Source: Lytechinus variegatus (Eukaryota; Echinodermata; Echinoidea; Temnopleuroida; Toxopneustidae). From it: a stretch of DNA of 64,000 bases. The notes under the pieces were generated by a model that saw only the letters and a program-made list of their open reading frames with translations, did not search any database and had not been told where the DNA came from. Location of the stretch: positions 65,818,697 to 65,882,696 of the forward strand of contig NC_054741.1 in NCBI RefSeq assembly GCF_018143015.1, in the 5' to 3' direction. The translations under genes were made by a program, and so were the position numbers. Of this stretch, positions 50,946-62,504 are shown piece by piece; position 1 is the stretch's first letter; each line of letters starts with the position of its first letter.

Positions 50946-51339
50946 ACTCAACATTGTAAACATAAAACTAGAAATATCCTGATAATGAATGGTAAGTAAT
51001 GGAGATTTGATTGTTTCATAAAATAGTAATTTGCTAATGTGGGCATACTTACTAAACTGTCCTTTCATGCTGTAACATCTCTACTATTTATCTTTCAATT
51101 ATGTTTATTTAGAGTCCGTGGTTGTATTCTATATAGTGAATTACAACAACTATGGGTTGAACCCTGTATTTCATTTTTCGATCAGAAAATGGAAAAGATA
51201 TTGTGATAATGATAACTTAAACAACTAAACAAATTCGTTCAGGCCCACCAATTGATGTCTGAGATCATGAAATTTTATTCTCATGGGGAGTCCGACGTTG
51301 CAGTATTAAACGATTGATCTTGACTTAGTTTCTGGAAGA

Positions 51340-51945
51340 TTAAAGGTCAAGTCCACCTCAGTAAAATATTGATTTGAATGAATGGAGAAAAATCAAATTA
51401 GCATAACACTGAAAATTTCATCAAAATCTGATGTAAAATAAGAAAGTTATGGCATTTTAAAGTTTCGCTTATTTTTTTTTACAAAACAGTGTTATGCACA
51501 ATTCTGTGACATGCAAATGAGTCAGTTGATGATGCCCATCACTCACTATTTCTTTTGTTTTTTATTGTTTGAATTATACAATATTTCATTTTTTAGGGAT
51601 CTGACCATAGGGATCGACTTGACTGAATCATATAGTATTAAACAATGCTAATTCTACATGGTCAGGGAGGAATTGATCACCGTTTCACTTGACAATGAGG
51701 AGAAAATTTGAATATTTCTAATTTCATATAATGAAATACAAAAGAAATAGTGAGTGACGTCATCAGTCTCCTCATTAGCATACCAATCAGGATGTGCATA
51801 TAACTGTTTTGTGAAATTGGGCGAAACTTTAAAATGTCATAACTTTCTTATTTTACATCCGATTTTGATGAAAATTTCAGTGTTATGCTTGTTTGATTTT
51901 TCTCTTTCTATTTAAATCAATTTTGGGGTTGGACTTGTCCTTTAA
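51340..51945. mobile_element. Foldback MITE, TTAAAGGTCAAGTC family, copy 3
   Basis: Left ttaaaggtcaagtccacctc, right ggttggacttgtcctttaa; core 'gatgtaaaataagaaagtta' in both arms. It lies only 400 bases after copy 2 in the same direction. The unpaired centre (catatagtattaaacaatgc) matches that of copy 2 (tttgatactatatggttcag) in reverse, so the two differ in the orientation of the centre. Confidence 0.85.
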
Positions 51946-52159
51946 GGTCATCTGTAGGGTAAAATGGATACCCGATATAAGATCACTATACCTATCATAA
52001 CAAATACGAGACGGCTTTCTCATCATAATTATTCAAAATCCTAATTATTCCAAATACATTTACATGTTTCGTGGTGGTATATTTTTTTTACCTCATTGGT
52101 CAAAAGGATGAATACTTGTGAGCAATGGACCTGCATGTTGCGTAGATGAAATATGGTGA

Positions 52160-52399
52160 ATGGTAGTCACTGGACTTGAAGGAATAATTTGTGCCAGTCA
52201 ACTCCGAATTTCGGCGATGGTCGACTGGTCGAATCCAATCCTTGAGGAAGACCTTGAACTCTGTCAATTTGGCCATCTTAGTGGATTCTACCATGCTATT
52301 ATGATAAGAGTTCTAGACGCCTTGGTAGACGATGCTGAGATCCTTGAGGAATTTCGAGGTAATCTCACTGTTTGGATGGTGAAAGTAGAGTTGGGTTAG
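52160..52399 (+). other. Open frame of uncertain status
   Basis: 79 codons; the part SNPILEEDLELCQFGHLSGF and RVLDALVDDAEILEEFRGNL looks protein-like, but the opposite strand is also open here. No splice-site pair, promoter or family was recognised. It may be a fragment of a retroelement. Confidence 0.2.
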
Positions 52400-52945
52400 G
52401 GATTTCTTCGTGTCATTTTCCTTTCTCCTAGGCCGTCATCATCCCATGTTTTTTTTTCTCTGGTGTATGATGCTGGAGCTTCTTTGGCCTATCATGTTTA
52501 TTTTTAACCATGATAATCATGATCATAATTGCGATTGTTCCCGGAGTCCCTTTGACCCAAATTGACCATGTTGACTTGTTTGGTCGGAATAATCAGGCCT
52601 CTATCATACTAATTTTCAATACACTCTGTCGGCACTAATCAATAAGAGGGTTTGATAATGAAATAAATAACATACGTAGAAATATTTTTTTATTTATTTT
52701 TTGGGGAGACAAAAATGAAAATAGGAAACGACTTTATTGACATCGTTATGAATAAGTTAGTTTCTAAACTACGATGGGGCTGCGATCTTCAGACCTCTTG
52801 GATGACATTTAATGCGTTTCTCCCTGACTTTAATTTTTATATTGAAATTGACTGAAATATCCACCTAACTCGAAAATGCCCTTTTTTAATTTAATATTTT
52901 TATCACTATCACATCTCGTTCGATTGAAGAGTTCGTTATATCTGT

Positions 52946-53164
52946 CCAGCTGCTGCAGCAATTGGCATGGAGACTCTTGCTTCAGGTGGTAGAGCGATGG
53001 AAGTCGGCCAAGATTTTTCTTCAAATTTGATTCTAAAATTTGACGCGGAAATCCATGAAATGACTGTTTATCTCAATATATCCGGGCTCATGAATAACCA
53101 GCGATCATCATTCACTATTTTACTATCGACATGGTGGGAAGGGAAGGTCTTCATGAGATGTTAA
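52946..53164 (+). other. Open frame of uncertain status, possible exon
   Basis: After an acceptor-like 'atatctgtccag' at 52937-52948, a frame reads IGMETLASGGRAMEVGQDFS then SNLILKFDAEIHEMTVYLNI and ends GKVFMRC at tga-free taa 53162-53164. The alternating hydrophobic pattern suggests beta strands. No upstream exon was found and the family is unknown. Confidence 0.22.
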
Positions 53165-53404
53165 TTTATTGTGATTATAGATGCCTTAATCCGTTCGTTC
53201 ATTAGCAATATTTTTTTATATCACATCATAATGGCTACGTTGTATATATATGGAATTATTACTATAATTAAAATCAAGGTACAGCCGCGTGTATGAGATT
53301 ATCCTTCGGGTTTGGGGAATTAAGCGTACAACTGTATTGGAATTGGTATTTCTTCCTGACCATAACATACCAAGGAACTGGAAAGTTGTGTGGATCATAC
53401 TTAA

Positions 53405-54175
53405 CCCTATCTAGGCCGGGGGGGGGGGCTCGGAGGCCCCCCCCCCCTCAACGAATCGCGCGATATTTTCACCGTGCGAAATTTTTTGACCGCGCCGCTC
53501 GCTGACATTTTACTTTCAAGTCTTGCGCAACTTTTGAGACCAATTTTGCGTCACCCGGGTACGTGGTTCCGAAATTACGCAACATTATGTAAGTGCATGT
53601 CAGACCGGAAATTGCTCAAAAACGTGATTTCGTGTACAAAGTCAATGCAAATTGTGTTTTCAACCAAAATTCATAAATGAATGATTATTTTTAGTTTTTC
53701 TAGTCTAAATGTATTCATTTTATGCTTTTTATGATCAGAGAAGAGTCCCCAACAAATTTCATTGAAAAAAACAGTGAAAAACAAAAGGTAAAAAAAAATG
53801 AAATACATAAGAAATAGCAAAAAACAATATAATACATAAGAAAATGATTTGATATCACAATTTTTTTCATGTACACTTGCTAAGGACACCACAAAGAGTT
53901 TCTATACCAAAAATTAGTACATTTAGAGCTTTATTTAGGGAGTTAGAGGGAAAAGTATGATTTCGCATACTAATTACGCATAAATTAGCATAATCACTTA
54001 ATAGCGATTCGCATGAAATAAATTACTATACAATCTTGTAGATTATGCCCCAGGCAACCCGCGTGCCAATTTTCGGCGCGATCGCGCGGTCGACGGCCGA
54101 GATCTTAGGGGGGGGGGCCTGGGAGGCCCCCCCCCCGGCCATAGGAACTCCCAAAATACCCCGGCCTAGATAGGG
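53405..54175. mobile_element. piggyBac-like MITE with perfect 17-bp TIR
   Basis: 771 bp flanked by TTAA (53401-53404, 54176-54179). The ends ccctatctaggccgggg and ccccggcctagataggg are exact inverted copies. TTAA targets and CCC-starting ends fit the piggyBac superfamily. Just inside each end are C and G runs that pair again (ggaggccccccc). No transposase. Confidence 0.85.
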
Positions 54176-54179
54176 TTAA

Positions 54180-55903
54180 AACGGACATGTATATGCTTGA
54201 GGTGCCTTCTCATTTCCTATTTTCTGTTATGAAATTGTTACTATCAGATTATGTACCCTATTAAATGATTGGTTGAAATCTTATCACGTAACTCGAGTAA
54301 TACCCAACACCTGAATGTACTACTGACTGGTAAAAGCCATAATAGCTGGTAATTTTTAGCTGGTTATTTGTTTTTGTTATATAATTTCTACTTCGCGTTT
54401 GTTTGTATATTTCTTATGCATTACATTGTAATGCGCTTTGGATTTCATGAAAAGCGCTATATAAGACTTAGTTATCATTATTGTTTTGTGATTAGAATTA
54501 GATTAGATTAGAAACAACACATTTGCACTTTTATGAAACATATAATGCACTTCTTTTTTGTTGAGTCATTTTAATTATCATGTTATTATTTTACATTGAT
54601 ATATGCTCCATAGGTAGGCCTACATCTTGCGAGTAATTATTTATAATACACTCGATCGTATATATGATATAGTTCCTTAAAACACGATGTCTGTTCATTT
54701 AACAGTGTCCTTTATAATTTCCCCGCATGGTATCTATTAATTGTAAACAAAACTGCTGCACGCGACACCCGCTTAGATCACCAAGAAATATGAAATAGGA
54801 AGACACTGTCTGTCTTCAGAATAAATAAATGAGAGACACAGGAAAGACAATGTCATGCAATCTGATAAAATGACAGGATGAACTATGATTGGACTATTCT
54901 CACCGGCCAGTCTCTAAATTTAGTTTGTTTCCAAGGGATAGGGGATATAACATGCTCTTTAATACAACGTTTACCTACAATGACTTATATTTGTGGAAAA
55001 AATATTTTTTAAATGATTATCCGTCTCCTGTGGTGGTATCGTGAGTATAAAAGGCAATTCTTATGTTAATCAGCCTCCAGAATTGTGTACATTTGACCTG
55101 TATTGGTAAATGATTAAGTTTTATCAAAGTCATCTTGAAGTTATGAATGACTTTACGAACGATGAAAAAAAATGCTATAATTGATAATGTTTTGATCTTT
55201 GTCCATTCTTGCGTTTGCATTTTTTGCTTCGATTATTTCATATGCAGTGAAAGAGAAAAAAGGTGTTTGAAATTGCTTTTGGTACATGGCTTCTATTTTT
55301 TCGTAAACCCATGCTTTTATCTCCAAAGAGCCTTTAAATCAGCCTTTACATGCCAGATGCATTATAATTATTCTCACTCACGATACATTCTCATGAACTC
55401 AATGTAGCCTGTGTGTTATTAAAAACATATTCACTTGGCCTAATTACGTTGACATAGCGAAGATTTGCTCGAGGCAGGTGCTCCAGTCTGTATTGGTGGT
55501 ATTTTTTTGATGTCGCTCGGTAGCAAGTTTCCCCTATGCCAATTCGTTATTTTATTTAGAAAATTCAAAGGGGAGTCCAAACTTAGTAGCAATATAAGGA
55601 GTGGAAAAGGCGAAGTGAAGCAAATGGAAATGTACAAGAAATCAAAGAATTCGGACGAGGAATAGTTTATACAGGTGATTCAAAAATGAGATTACGAAGA
55701 TATCTCTGCGTTGGCCTGGGAATAGATTATAACACACTCTCACAATTGCCACGTACATGTAGTTAATTTTTGTTGTGGTTTTCCCAATACATGTAGCTTC
55801 TTTTGTCTCGAAGAAGAAATCCAAATAAAAGTATGATTCAGTGTAAAACTCTTGAAAAAAAAATCCATTTTGTGTATCGCAGATCGTCACTACCCCCACC
55901 CCC
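54180..55903. other. Intergenic, little structure
   Basis: A retroelement-like 3' tail (gcgctttggatttcatgaaa, gcgctatataagactt, then ttatcattatt) lies at 54430-54483. The rest is AT-rich with no gene, tRNA or clear repeat; short frames on both strands are at chance level. Confidence 0.5.
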
Positions 55904-56071
55904 TACACTCTAAAAGATTAAGTGCTAGTGTAGCACTTAACATGCTTAATGTTCTTGTATAGTGATTGCACTCTGAGTGCCGATTTTGTCATTCAAATTT
56001 GAACTAGAATAACAGCACTCACTATACAAGGACATTAAGTGCTAAATTAGCACTTAATTTTTTTCAGTGTA
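55904..56071. mobile_element. Short foldback MITE with TTAAGTGCTA arms
   Basis: 168 bp. The left tacactctaaaagattaagtgcta region and right tagcacttaatttttttcagtgta region pair, and inner arms 'cttaatgttcttgtatagtg' / 'cactatacaaggacattaag' pair too. No coding content. A TAG-type triplet repeat follows at 56072-56150. Confidence 0.8.
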
Positions 56072-56814
56072 GTAGTATACAATAATAATAGTAGTAGAAG
56101 TAGAAATAAAAATGGTAGTAGTAGTATTAGTAGAAGAGTAGTAGTCTTACAGATGTTGCTGTTGCTTTTTAAAGAAACCTTAATGTTTCCTTGACCTTTC
56201 AAAGTGTTTCATCAAAAGAAGGTAAAAATACCAGGAAATCGATCTCTTTTGTTAGTAAACATTGTCAATTTATTAGGCCTAAACTATATTGTAATAAACT
56301 GAGGAATTCTTTACACGTTTAATGTCACTTTAGGCTAAAATCTGTCCAACTGGCCCACGTCAAATAATTTATGTTGAAATAAGATAGCACCATAGTCTCA
56401 GGTTAATAAAGTATAAGGTACTCATCCTCGTATTTCTGTCCATCTTCCATGAAATTGTATATATTGAACTTGACCGTTGTACCAAGGAGATAAATGGTTG
56501 TACCTAAATATGCAATCATTTATGATTTTTAATGGTTAACTTGACCGGCTAAATCCGCGGTTCCGAGGAGAGGTCATTGCCGGGGTCAACAATCAAGTCA
56601 TTTACAGGCCATGGGAGGCTTTAAGAGTGGTGTAAATACGATGCCATTTTTGACCTTGTCCTTTACAAAATTGCTACAAACTTCTTTCTTGTGTAAACGA
56701 ACTTCAGTTTGGTTTACATTTCCAAGCAAGCACTAGTCTAAAACTTTTCTCCTTTCATCATAAAAACACATTATAAAACACTGAACAATCTGGTAGTCGT
56801 CTTGAAGCTTACTT

Positions 56815-57261
56815 GTGCAGTTATTGGTTACGCCCCCCCCCCCTTTTTTTTGCCGCCACATACAAGCAGCTCGCTATATCATGTCCCTGTTATGTTATTC
56901 AAGAAGATTCCATGAAGTGCCACTTACTCAATACAATTTTAAAGTCAATACTCATACAATTCATGACTTTGTTACTAGTATTCTTTTAATCCACCCTTGC
57001 GTTAGAGAGATTCATATGAACGTGTGGATACCATTGCATACCTCATCTGATCACGTGATGTGCATCCTGGAATCCCATACAACATTCGTCATGCTCACCC
57101 GGGGATCATACCGGAAGCGTTGGGATACTTTTGAACTCTTTTCAAAGACCAACGTCTTCAGGTATACAATTGATTTCAATCGTCAATTAAAATTGTTAGA
57201 AAGCACCTATCTACTCTTCCATGCGACAAGGGCGGAACCCTTCTACATGGTTAATGAATAA
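56815..57261 (+). CDS. Unrecognised open frame, possible terminal exon
   Basis: The longest non-repetitive unexplained frame (up to 148 codons). An acceptor-like 'cccccccccttttttttgcc…acatacaag|' near 56867 would start an exon reading SLLCYSRRFHEVPLTQYNFK through HMNVWIPLHTSSDHVMCILE and FVMLTRGSYRKRWDTFELFS to AEPFYMVNE, stop taa 57259-57261. An AATAAA hexamer follows at 57306-57311. The pattern of strands and polar turns could be an extracellular beta domain. No family or upstream exon identified, so the coding status is uncertain. Confidence 0.33.
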   Translation: MQLLVTPPPPFFCRHIQAARYIMSLLCYSRRFHEVPLTQYNFKVNTHTIHDFVTSILLIHPCVREIHMNVWIPLHTSSDHVMCILESHTTFVMLTRGSYRKRWDTFELFSKTNVFRYTIDFNRQLKLLESTYLLFHATRAEPFYMVNE

Positions 57262-57305
57262 AAAAGAACATCAAAGAACGAGCATATATCAAATGGTTAA
57301 TTACC

Positions 57306-57311
57306 AATAAA
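57306..57311 (+). terminator. AATAAA 45 bases after the unrecognised frame
   Basis: ccAATAAAgtt lies at a normal distance for a poly(A) signal if the frame ending at 57261 is a real last exon. The hexamer is frequent by chance in AT-rich DNA. Confidence 0.25.
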
Positions 57312-60300
57312 GTTAAACCTTTAGGAAATCTATTGGTTTCTCAAAGATTAATCCATTAAGCCAAATGTTAGGTTCTACTTGTGATAAGAAGGATTGATTT
57401 GATTGATTGGTGTTGGTATTATTTGTATCCTCCTCCTCCTCCTAATACTACTACTACAACTACTACTACTACAATATACTGCTAATCCTCCTCCTACTTC
57501 TGCTGCTCCTGTTGCTGAGTATATATATGTTAAGAACTACATTTATTGATAAAAATACATATTAAAGTATTATTCTTTTTTCCAACGTTAGGACTGTTTG
57601 TCATCTGATACATAATAATAAATAAAAAAAACATACACACACGAGATGTTCATGAATATGCCCTGTACTGTAAGTGATATTGTATTGTCTAATTTAAGTC
57701 TGGACAAGTCAATTGAAGTCGAATAGTAAATTACACAAAGCGATGATCTACATGCATAACATGACAGAACATAACAATTTTAACCGCAACAGGTGTGTTG
57801 GTTCCCTGTTGTCACCAAGTGTCGTTTTTGTTTAATCGATATTTAGGGATATTAACCGTAGAACTTGTCCCGTCGTGATGGACCGATCACTTCACGCCTG
57901 TCTCTCGGGGTAGCTGACAGTGTTTAAACGGGGGTAGACGGTCGCTGTTTCCTGCAGTCAATATGATTGTCTTACTCACACTCTGCCTACCATTAATGAA
58001 TAAATTAGTGATTGAGTGACAGGTCATTACAGACGATAAACGATTCAGATTAAGTTGTGCGGATTGGTGGCTCTTCGCTCTATCATGCATGAGTCAAGGA
58101 TTCTTGAGAAGGAATGGACCTATCCATCGCAGGTAGTTCTTATTCATTGTAATCATGTGTTTATCAAATTGGTTAATCAAAACCGAATTATGTTGTATGA
58201 AATTATCATAAAGAATGCAAATAAAAATCTAAACTAGAGCATGTATTAAGCACTTTGCGTTTGACTTGAGAGATTTTGATTGTTAATCCGGGAATTGGTC
58301 GATAATCGAGATCATTTCAAAAAGTCATCTATATTATTTTCAAGTTCCAAGAAATGAACTAGAAAATTGTAATAATAGCGCTGCATTGCTGATCCCCTGT
58401 CTTTAGTATTTTTATTCTCGTTAAAGCTCTTCTTCCCATTCTCCCACTGTTGTACCATATTAGATAAGCCACACCAACGAAACTCCCAAAGACAAGTAAA
58501 ATATATCATTTCAAATGACAAAGCATTGGGCGGTTAGTTAAGAACCGCTATTGCACATGCCTTTTCCTCTCTTTCATGCCTTTGCCAGACTATCTTTGAG
58601 TCAAGATAAACGAAGTTGGGAACATTGAATTCAAATTTAGGTGGAATGTCATGAAAGTAACGGACGACTGCAAAAGGAAATCTGCTATACCCCCACCTCC
58701 AAAATATAATAAATAAAACCCGAAACTTCAGTCCCTTATATGCTTTTCCGTGAGCAGTGCATTTTACCTTCGAAAAATTTAATCGAATTGTTATCAGTTT
58801 GGCTATTCCTTGCTTTCCAACAAACACAAATCATGCCAATTATGCGGTTTTTTTGGCGATCACTTTAGAAATGTTTCTTTAATTTTTTTTTCAAATTAAA
58901 GGAACGTCATTGTATACTGTCCTTTCTACTTCGTCAATTTCGGCGATCGAAGAGTCGCGACGAAGAGTACTTAGCATCCTTACCATCTAAATGTCTGGTA
59001 ATAAGCTGAATCACATCGAAACATATGATACCAATCAGAGCGATTCCCTGCTGAGCAGAGACGAGTAAGATTAGATGAGAGACAAGCAAAATGACTTGAG
59101 CTGGACATGAACATCTATATTTGTTCTTTTTATGTTTTTTTTTGGGGGGGCGGGGCCGGGGAAGTCAACTTGACCATGGAACTCTTATGATCATGATGAT
59201 GCCAAGTACTGCTCGGTAAGAGAAACATATCCTGGAATTTCATGGACCACCTGGGTGAAAGTGATTTTGTTCGAATGGGCAATCAGATCACGTATTTAGT
59301 CCCAGGCCAAAGCCCCAAACATCCTTTTATAAATCCCGTTTAAAACGAAATTAAGTAAAGTGAAACGAAATGCTGTGTTATACGCACATTCTAGGACTAT
59401 TAATCAGTTAATGATGGAGCTGATGATGTCACATACTATTTCTTTTTCATAATAAAGAAAAGGTCATTAATTTTCCTAAACCTCGTTTACAACTTGGGTG
59501 CCAGTTCAAGGGCAAGGAATGGCTTTGGCCTATGCCATCTCGGGTTCCATGAACATAGAAGACCTCACTTCCAGGCTTGGGTCTTTAACATGCTCCAGAT
59601 AATTGAGTTCGTATGCTATGCCAATCAGCGACTGTGTCAGGTTAGCGACATGCAATGGCAATGCTAGATACATTAATATAGTTTTTCAAAACTCTTCTTA
59701 TGATTGACAGATCAAATGATAATTTTATCCTCGATTCTCTGTTCTGAGGCAATACATAAGGTTCATTAATACAAAACATTATCAGATATGAATGTGATTG
59801 TCGATAGTCCAGCCATGGATGTACTCAAATAATTCACTGGTGCAATGAAACTGATGAATTTCGGTGCTCCTCAACATTATTATTCAACGTCATTCGGATT
59901 ATAACTTAATAAGCTTTTCCAAACTCCTAGACGACATTCCTTCGCACCGCCCTTGTTTTGCTTGCCATGCTGCCTTTCACTTACCCATTACAGCAATCTT
60001 CATTCCTGATGATAACTGACTTTGACATTGGCTGTCAGCTCATGATTGGCGCATCCAAAAGAGGTGTTGCTTTGTGCAGGAAGACGTCAGATAAATGGAG
60101 ACTTAGGTGTGCTAAGTATTTCTAGTGAATTTCCTTTAAGTTTTCTCCATTTTCCTAAACAATGCTGTATGTAATTTGTTCTTGTACATTATCAAATTCA
60201 GGCTCTCATTTCTTTCTATAATCTGAGACAAGTTATTCCCTGGTAATGTTGGATTCCCTAAGCTTTTTCATTATTGAATGGAGACTTAGGTGTTCTAAGT

Positions 60301-61440
60301 ATTTCTTTTGGATTTCTCCTAAAGTTTTCTCCATTTTCCTAAACAATGCTGTATGTAGTTTGTTCTTGTATATTATCAAATTATACCCTGGTAATGTTGA
60401 ATTCACTAAGCTTTTAAAGTTTAAATTGCTGACAAAATTACACTTACACCATTGACCTACCATGCTTACATCAACCAAACAGTTCCCAGTCCGATCAAAA
60501 CTGTTATGTCATTTATAACATGTATAATGGCATCCAATTGGTCTGCTTGAAACTTTGGAGTCAATTTCGTTAGTATGCTGTAGGTAGAATCATGGTTTTC
60601 TCATAGTATAAGGACCTTTATCATTCAATACCATAATAATAATTTCATCGCTTTCTTTCTTTTACGCACTAAGATTTCCATACGTTGTTATTATAACATG
60701 AAATACACATTATTGTTCATATTGATACACCATTCATTACTCATCCATGTCATCATTTCATTTCCATCACCATGCACATACACGTACACGCACACAGCCT
60801 CACACACACACACACACCCCAGTACTCTTACACACAATCTTATGAAAGGATATTCATCATTGCAAAAATAATCCTGACCAACTCGGATATGGAGATCGCA
60901 ACAGCGGGTAAATACGTTGGCCCATTTAGGCATTTGTGGCAAAAGGTCCTACAAGTCTTGGGAGAAAGTTTAGTTGAAAAGTCACAACAAATTGATGTCA
61001 TTCATTCATCACGTTTATGAAAAAAAATCGGGATATATTTACTATTTTTTATAAATATGTTTAATTTTAGACCGAAAGTCACACAATTTGTATGTGAATA
61101 CATATACAACGAAGAAGAGAAATCAACTTTCCAATCATGCATATACAAGCTCCCGAGAATAGCTACCGCATCGCCTTCCTCATTACCGTCCTTCCTTTCA
61201 AATCTCCGATTTAGAATGATGATTTGTCATGTGAAATTCGCTCTGTTGCTCCTCTGGAATAAATCCTGAATTTAAAGGTACTGTTGTATCTCATGCATGT
61301 TTTGTAATATCCATATACGTCTGGTCAGCGTAGCCAGTATTTAGTCAGGATGATTTAATTTCGTTGATTTCCAAAATGTGTCGAAAACAGTAAGTCTGCT
61401 TATATAACCAGTGACCCTCCAAGATTGTCTTTATCATTGA
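57312..61440. other. Intergenic, mostly unique sequence
   Basis: Contains a CTC/ACT triplet microsatellite (57427-57510), a G run (59143-59160), a tandem duplication (60094-60416) and a CA repeat (60797-60819). Frames at 58312-58827 (minus) and 60772-61269 (plus) have no recognisable domains or splice context. Nothing else supported. Confidence 0.5.
60094..60416. repeat. Imperfect direct tandem duplication, about 183-bp spacing
   Basis: 'aatggagacttaggtgt' at 60094 recurs at 60277. 'ttttctccattttcctaaac', 'aatgctgtatgta' and 'ttgttcttgta-attatcaaatt' follow in both. 'ccctggtaatgttg-attc-ctaagctttt' ends each unit (60238, 60386). The second unit lacks about 35 bases present in the first. Confidence 0.85.
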
Positions 61441-61492
61441 TCCCGGTCATTGATTAACAGCTACTTTTACCATGGACTTTAACCGTGTTAAG

Positions 61493-61500
61493 TATAAAAG
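61493..61500 (+). promoter_or_regulatory. TATA box of a gene starting at the right edge
   Basis: TATAAAAG lies 65 bases before the ATG at 61558. Start of transcription 25-30 bases downstream would fall near 'tgttgtaactacc', giving a leader of about 30 bases. It is the best TATA match seen next to an open start in the window. Confidence 0.6.
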
Positions 61501-61557
61501 TGAAAGTGATCAATTATCGTTGTTGTAACTACCAAAGAATTTACAGAATCCAAAGAA

Positions 61558-61595
61558 ATGACCACCAATGTTTTCTTTGTTATTCTTGTTATTCT
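61558..61595 (+). CDS. First exon of a probable secreted protein gene (rest not in window)
   Basis: Starts aaagaaATGacc and encodes MTTNVFFVILVI plus two bases, ending at a consensus donor ct|gtaagt. A short hydrophobic stretch directly after Met is typical of a signal peptide interrupted by a phase 2 intron, the same arrangement as exon 1 of carboxypeptidase 2. Together with the TATA box 65 bases upstream it looks like a true gene start. No second exon was found up to 64000; the intervening DNA is filled with transposons. The product is unknown; membership of the carboxypeptidase cluster cannot be judged from 12 residues. Confidence 0.5.
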
Positions 61596-61929
61596 GTAAG
61601 TAGACAGGTGTATTTGCAATAAAATCATACACGTTTATTATAATTCATGAAAGCAAAGTAGTATAATGATATTTAGAACTCGTTTCTTTTCATTTTACCA
61701 TGTTAATGGTGTCAGAGTATACGGTAATCCTAAAATAATGAAGGTTGTGTAATCTTTCTGAAAATTAATTGGACCAAAGACGCATGCGAGAACTATATTG
61801 ATGGTAGCAAATTTCATACTTAGCAGTTGTTATCATGGCGACTCGAACCACGTCCCTCTGAATGTGCCGTTATTCCGAATTCAGCTGGATCAAATGGCCA
61901 CAATTCCAATATGATATATATTTTTTTAT

Positions 61930-62493
61930 TTAAAAGGGAATGAAACCTTTGGAACGAATAGGCTTGTGTAGAAACAGAAAAATCAAAGAATAAGAATACA
62001 GAAAGTTTGAGAAAAATCGGACAAATAGTGAGATAGTTATGAGCATTTGAATATTGCAATCACTAATGCTATGGAGATCCTCACATCACTGATGAACAGC
62101 TTTCCCTTTGGTGAACTATAAAATACCCTCAAAATGTGTCTTTTTGCTTTTTCTTATGATGATACAAACTCTTTATCCATGATGTATTCTTAAAAAATAT
62201 GTATTACATGACCTCATGTAGACAGAACACATGATTTATGGATAGATGTGATAAAAGAGGCAATTCTAGTGAAATATATACTAAAGTAATGGGGAGAGTT
62301 GTTCACAAGTGACATCACACATCTGTGTCGCATTGCCAATTTGCTATCTCCATAGCATTAGTGATCGCAATATTCAAATGCTCATAACTTTCTCATTATT
62401 TGTCCGATTTTTCTCAAACTTTCGTTGATCGGTTTCTTTGATTTTTCTGTTTTTACACAAGCTATCTTGTTCCAATGGTTTCATCTCCTTTAA
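61930..62493. mobile_element. Foldback MITE with TTAAAAGGGAATGAAACC ends
   Basis: The left arm (ttaaaagggaatgaaacctt … gcatttgaatattgcaatca, ctaatgctatggaga) and right arm (tctccatagcattagtgatc … ggtttcatctcctttaa) pair over about 150 bases with few mismatches. A 200-base unpaired centre separates them. TTAA lies at both ends. It is a separate family from the 18565 type, but shares the habit of an 'aaaatcggacaaat' core. Confidence 0.85.
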
Positions 62494-62504
62494 GTGTCAG
62501 AACT

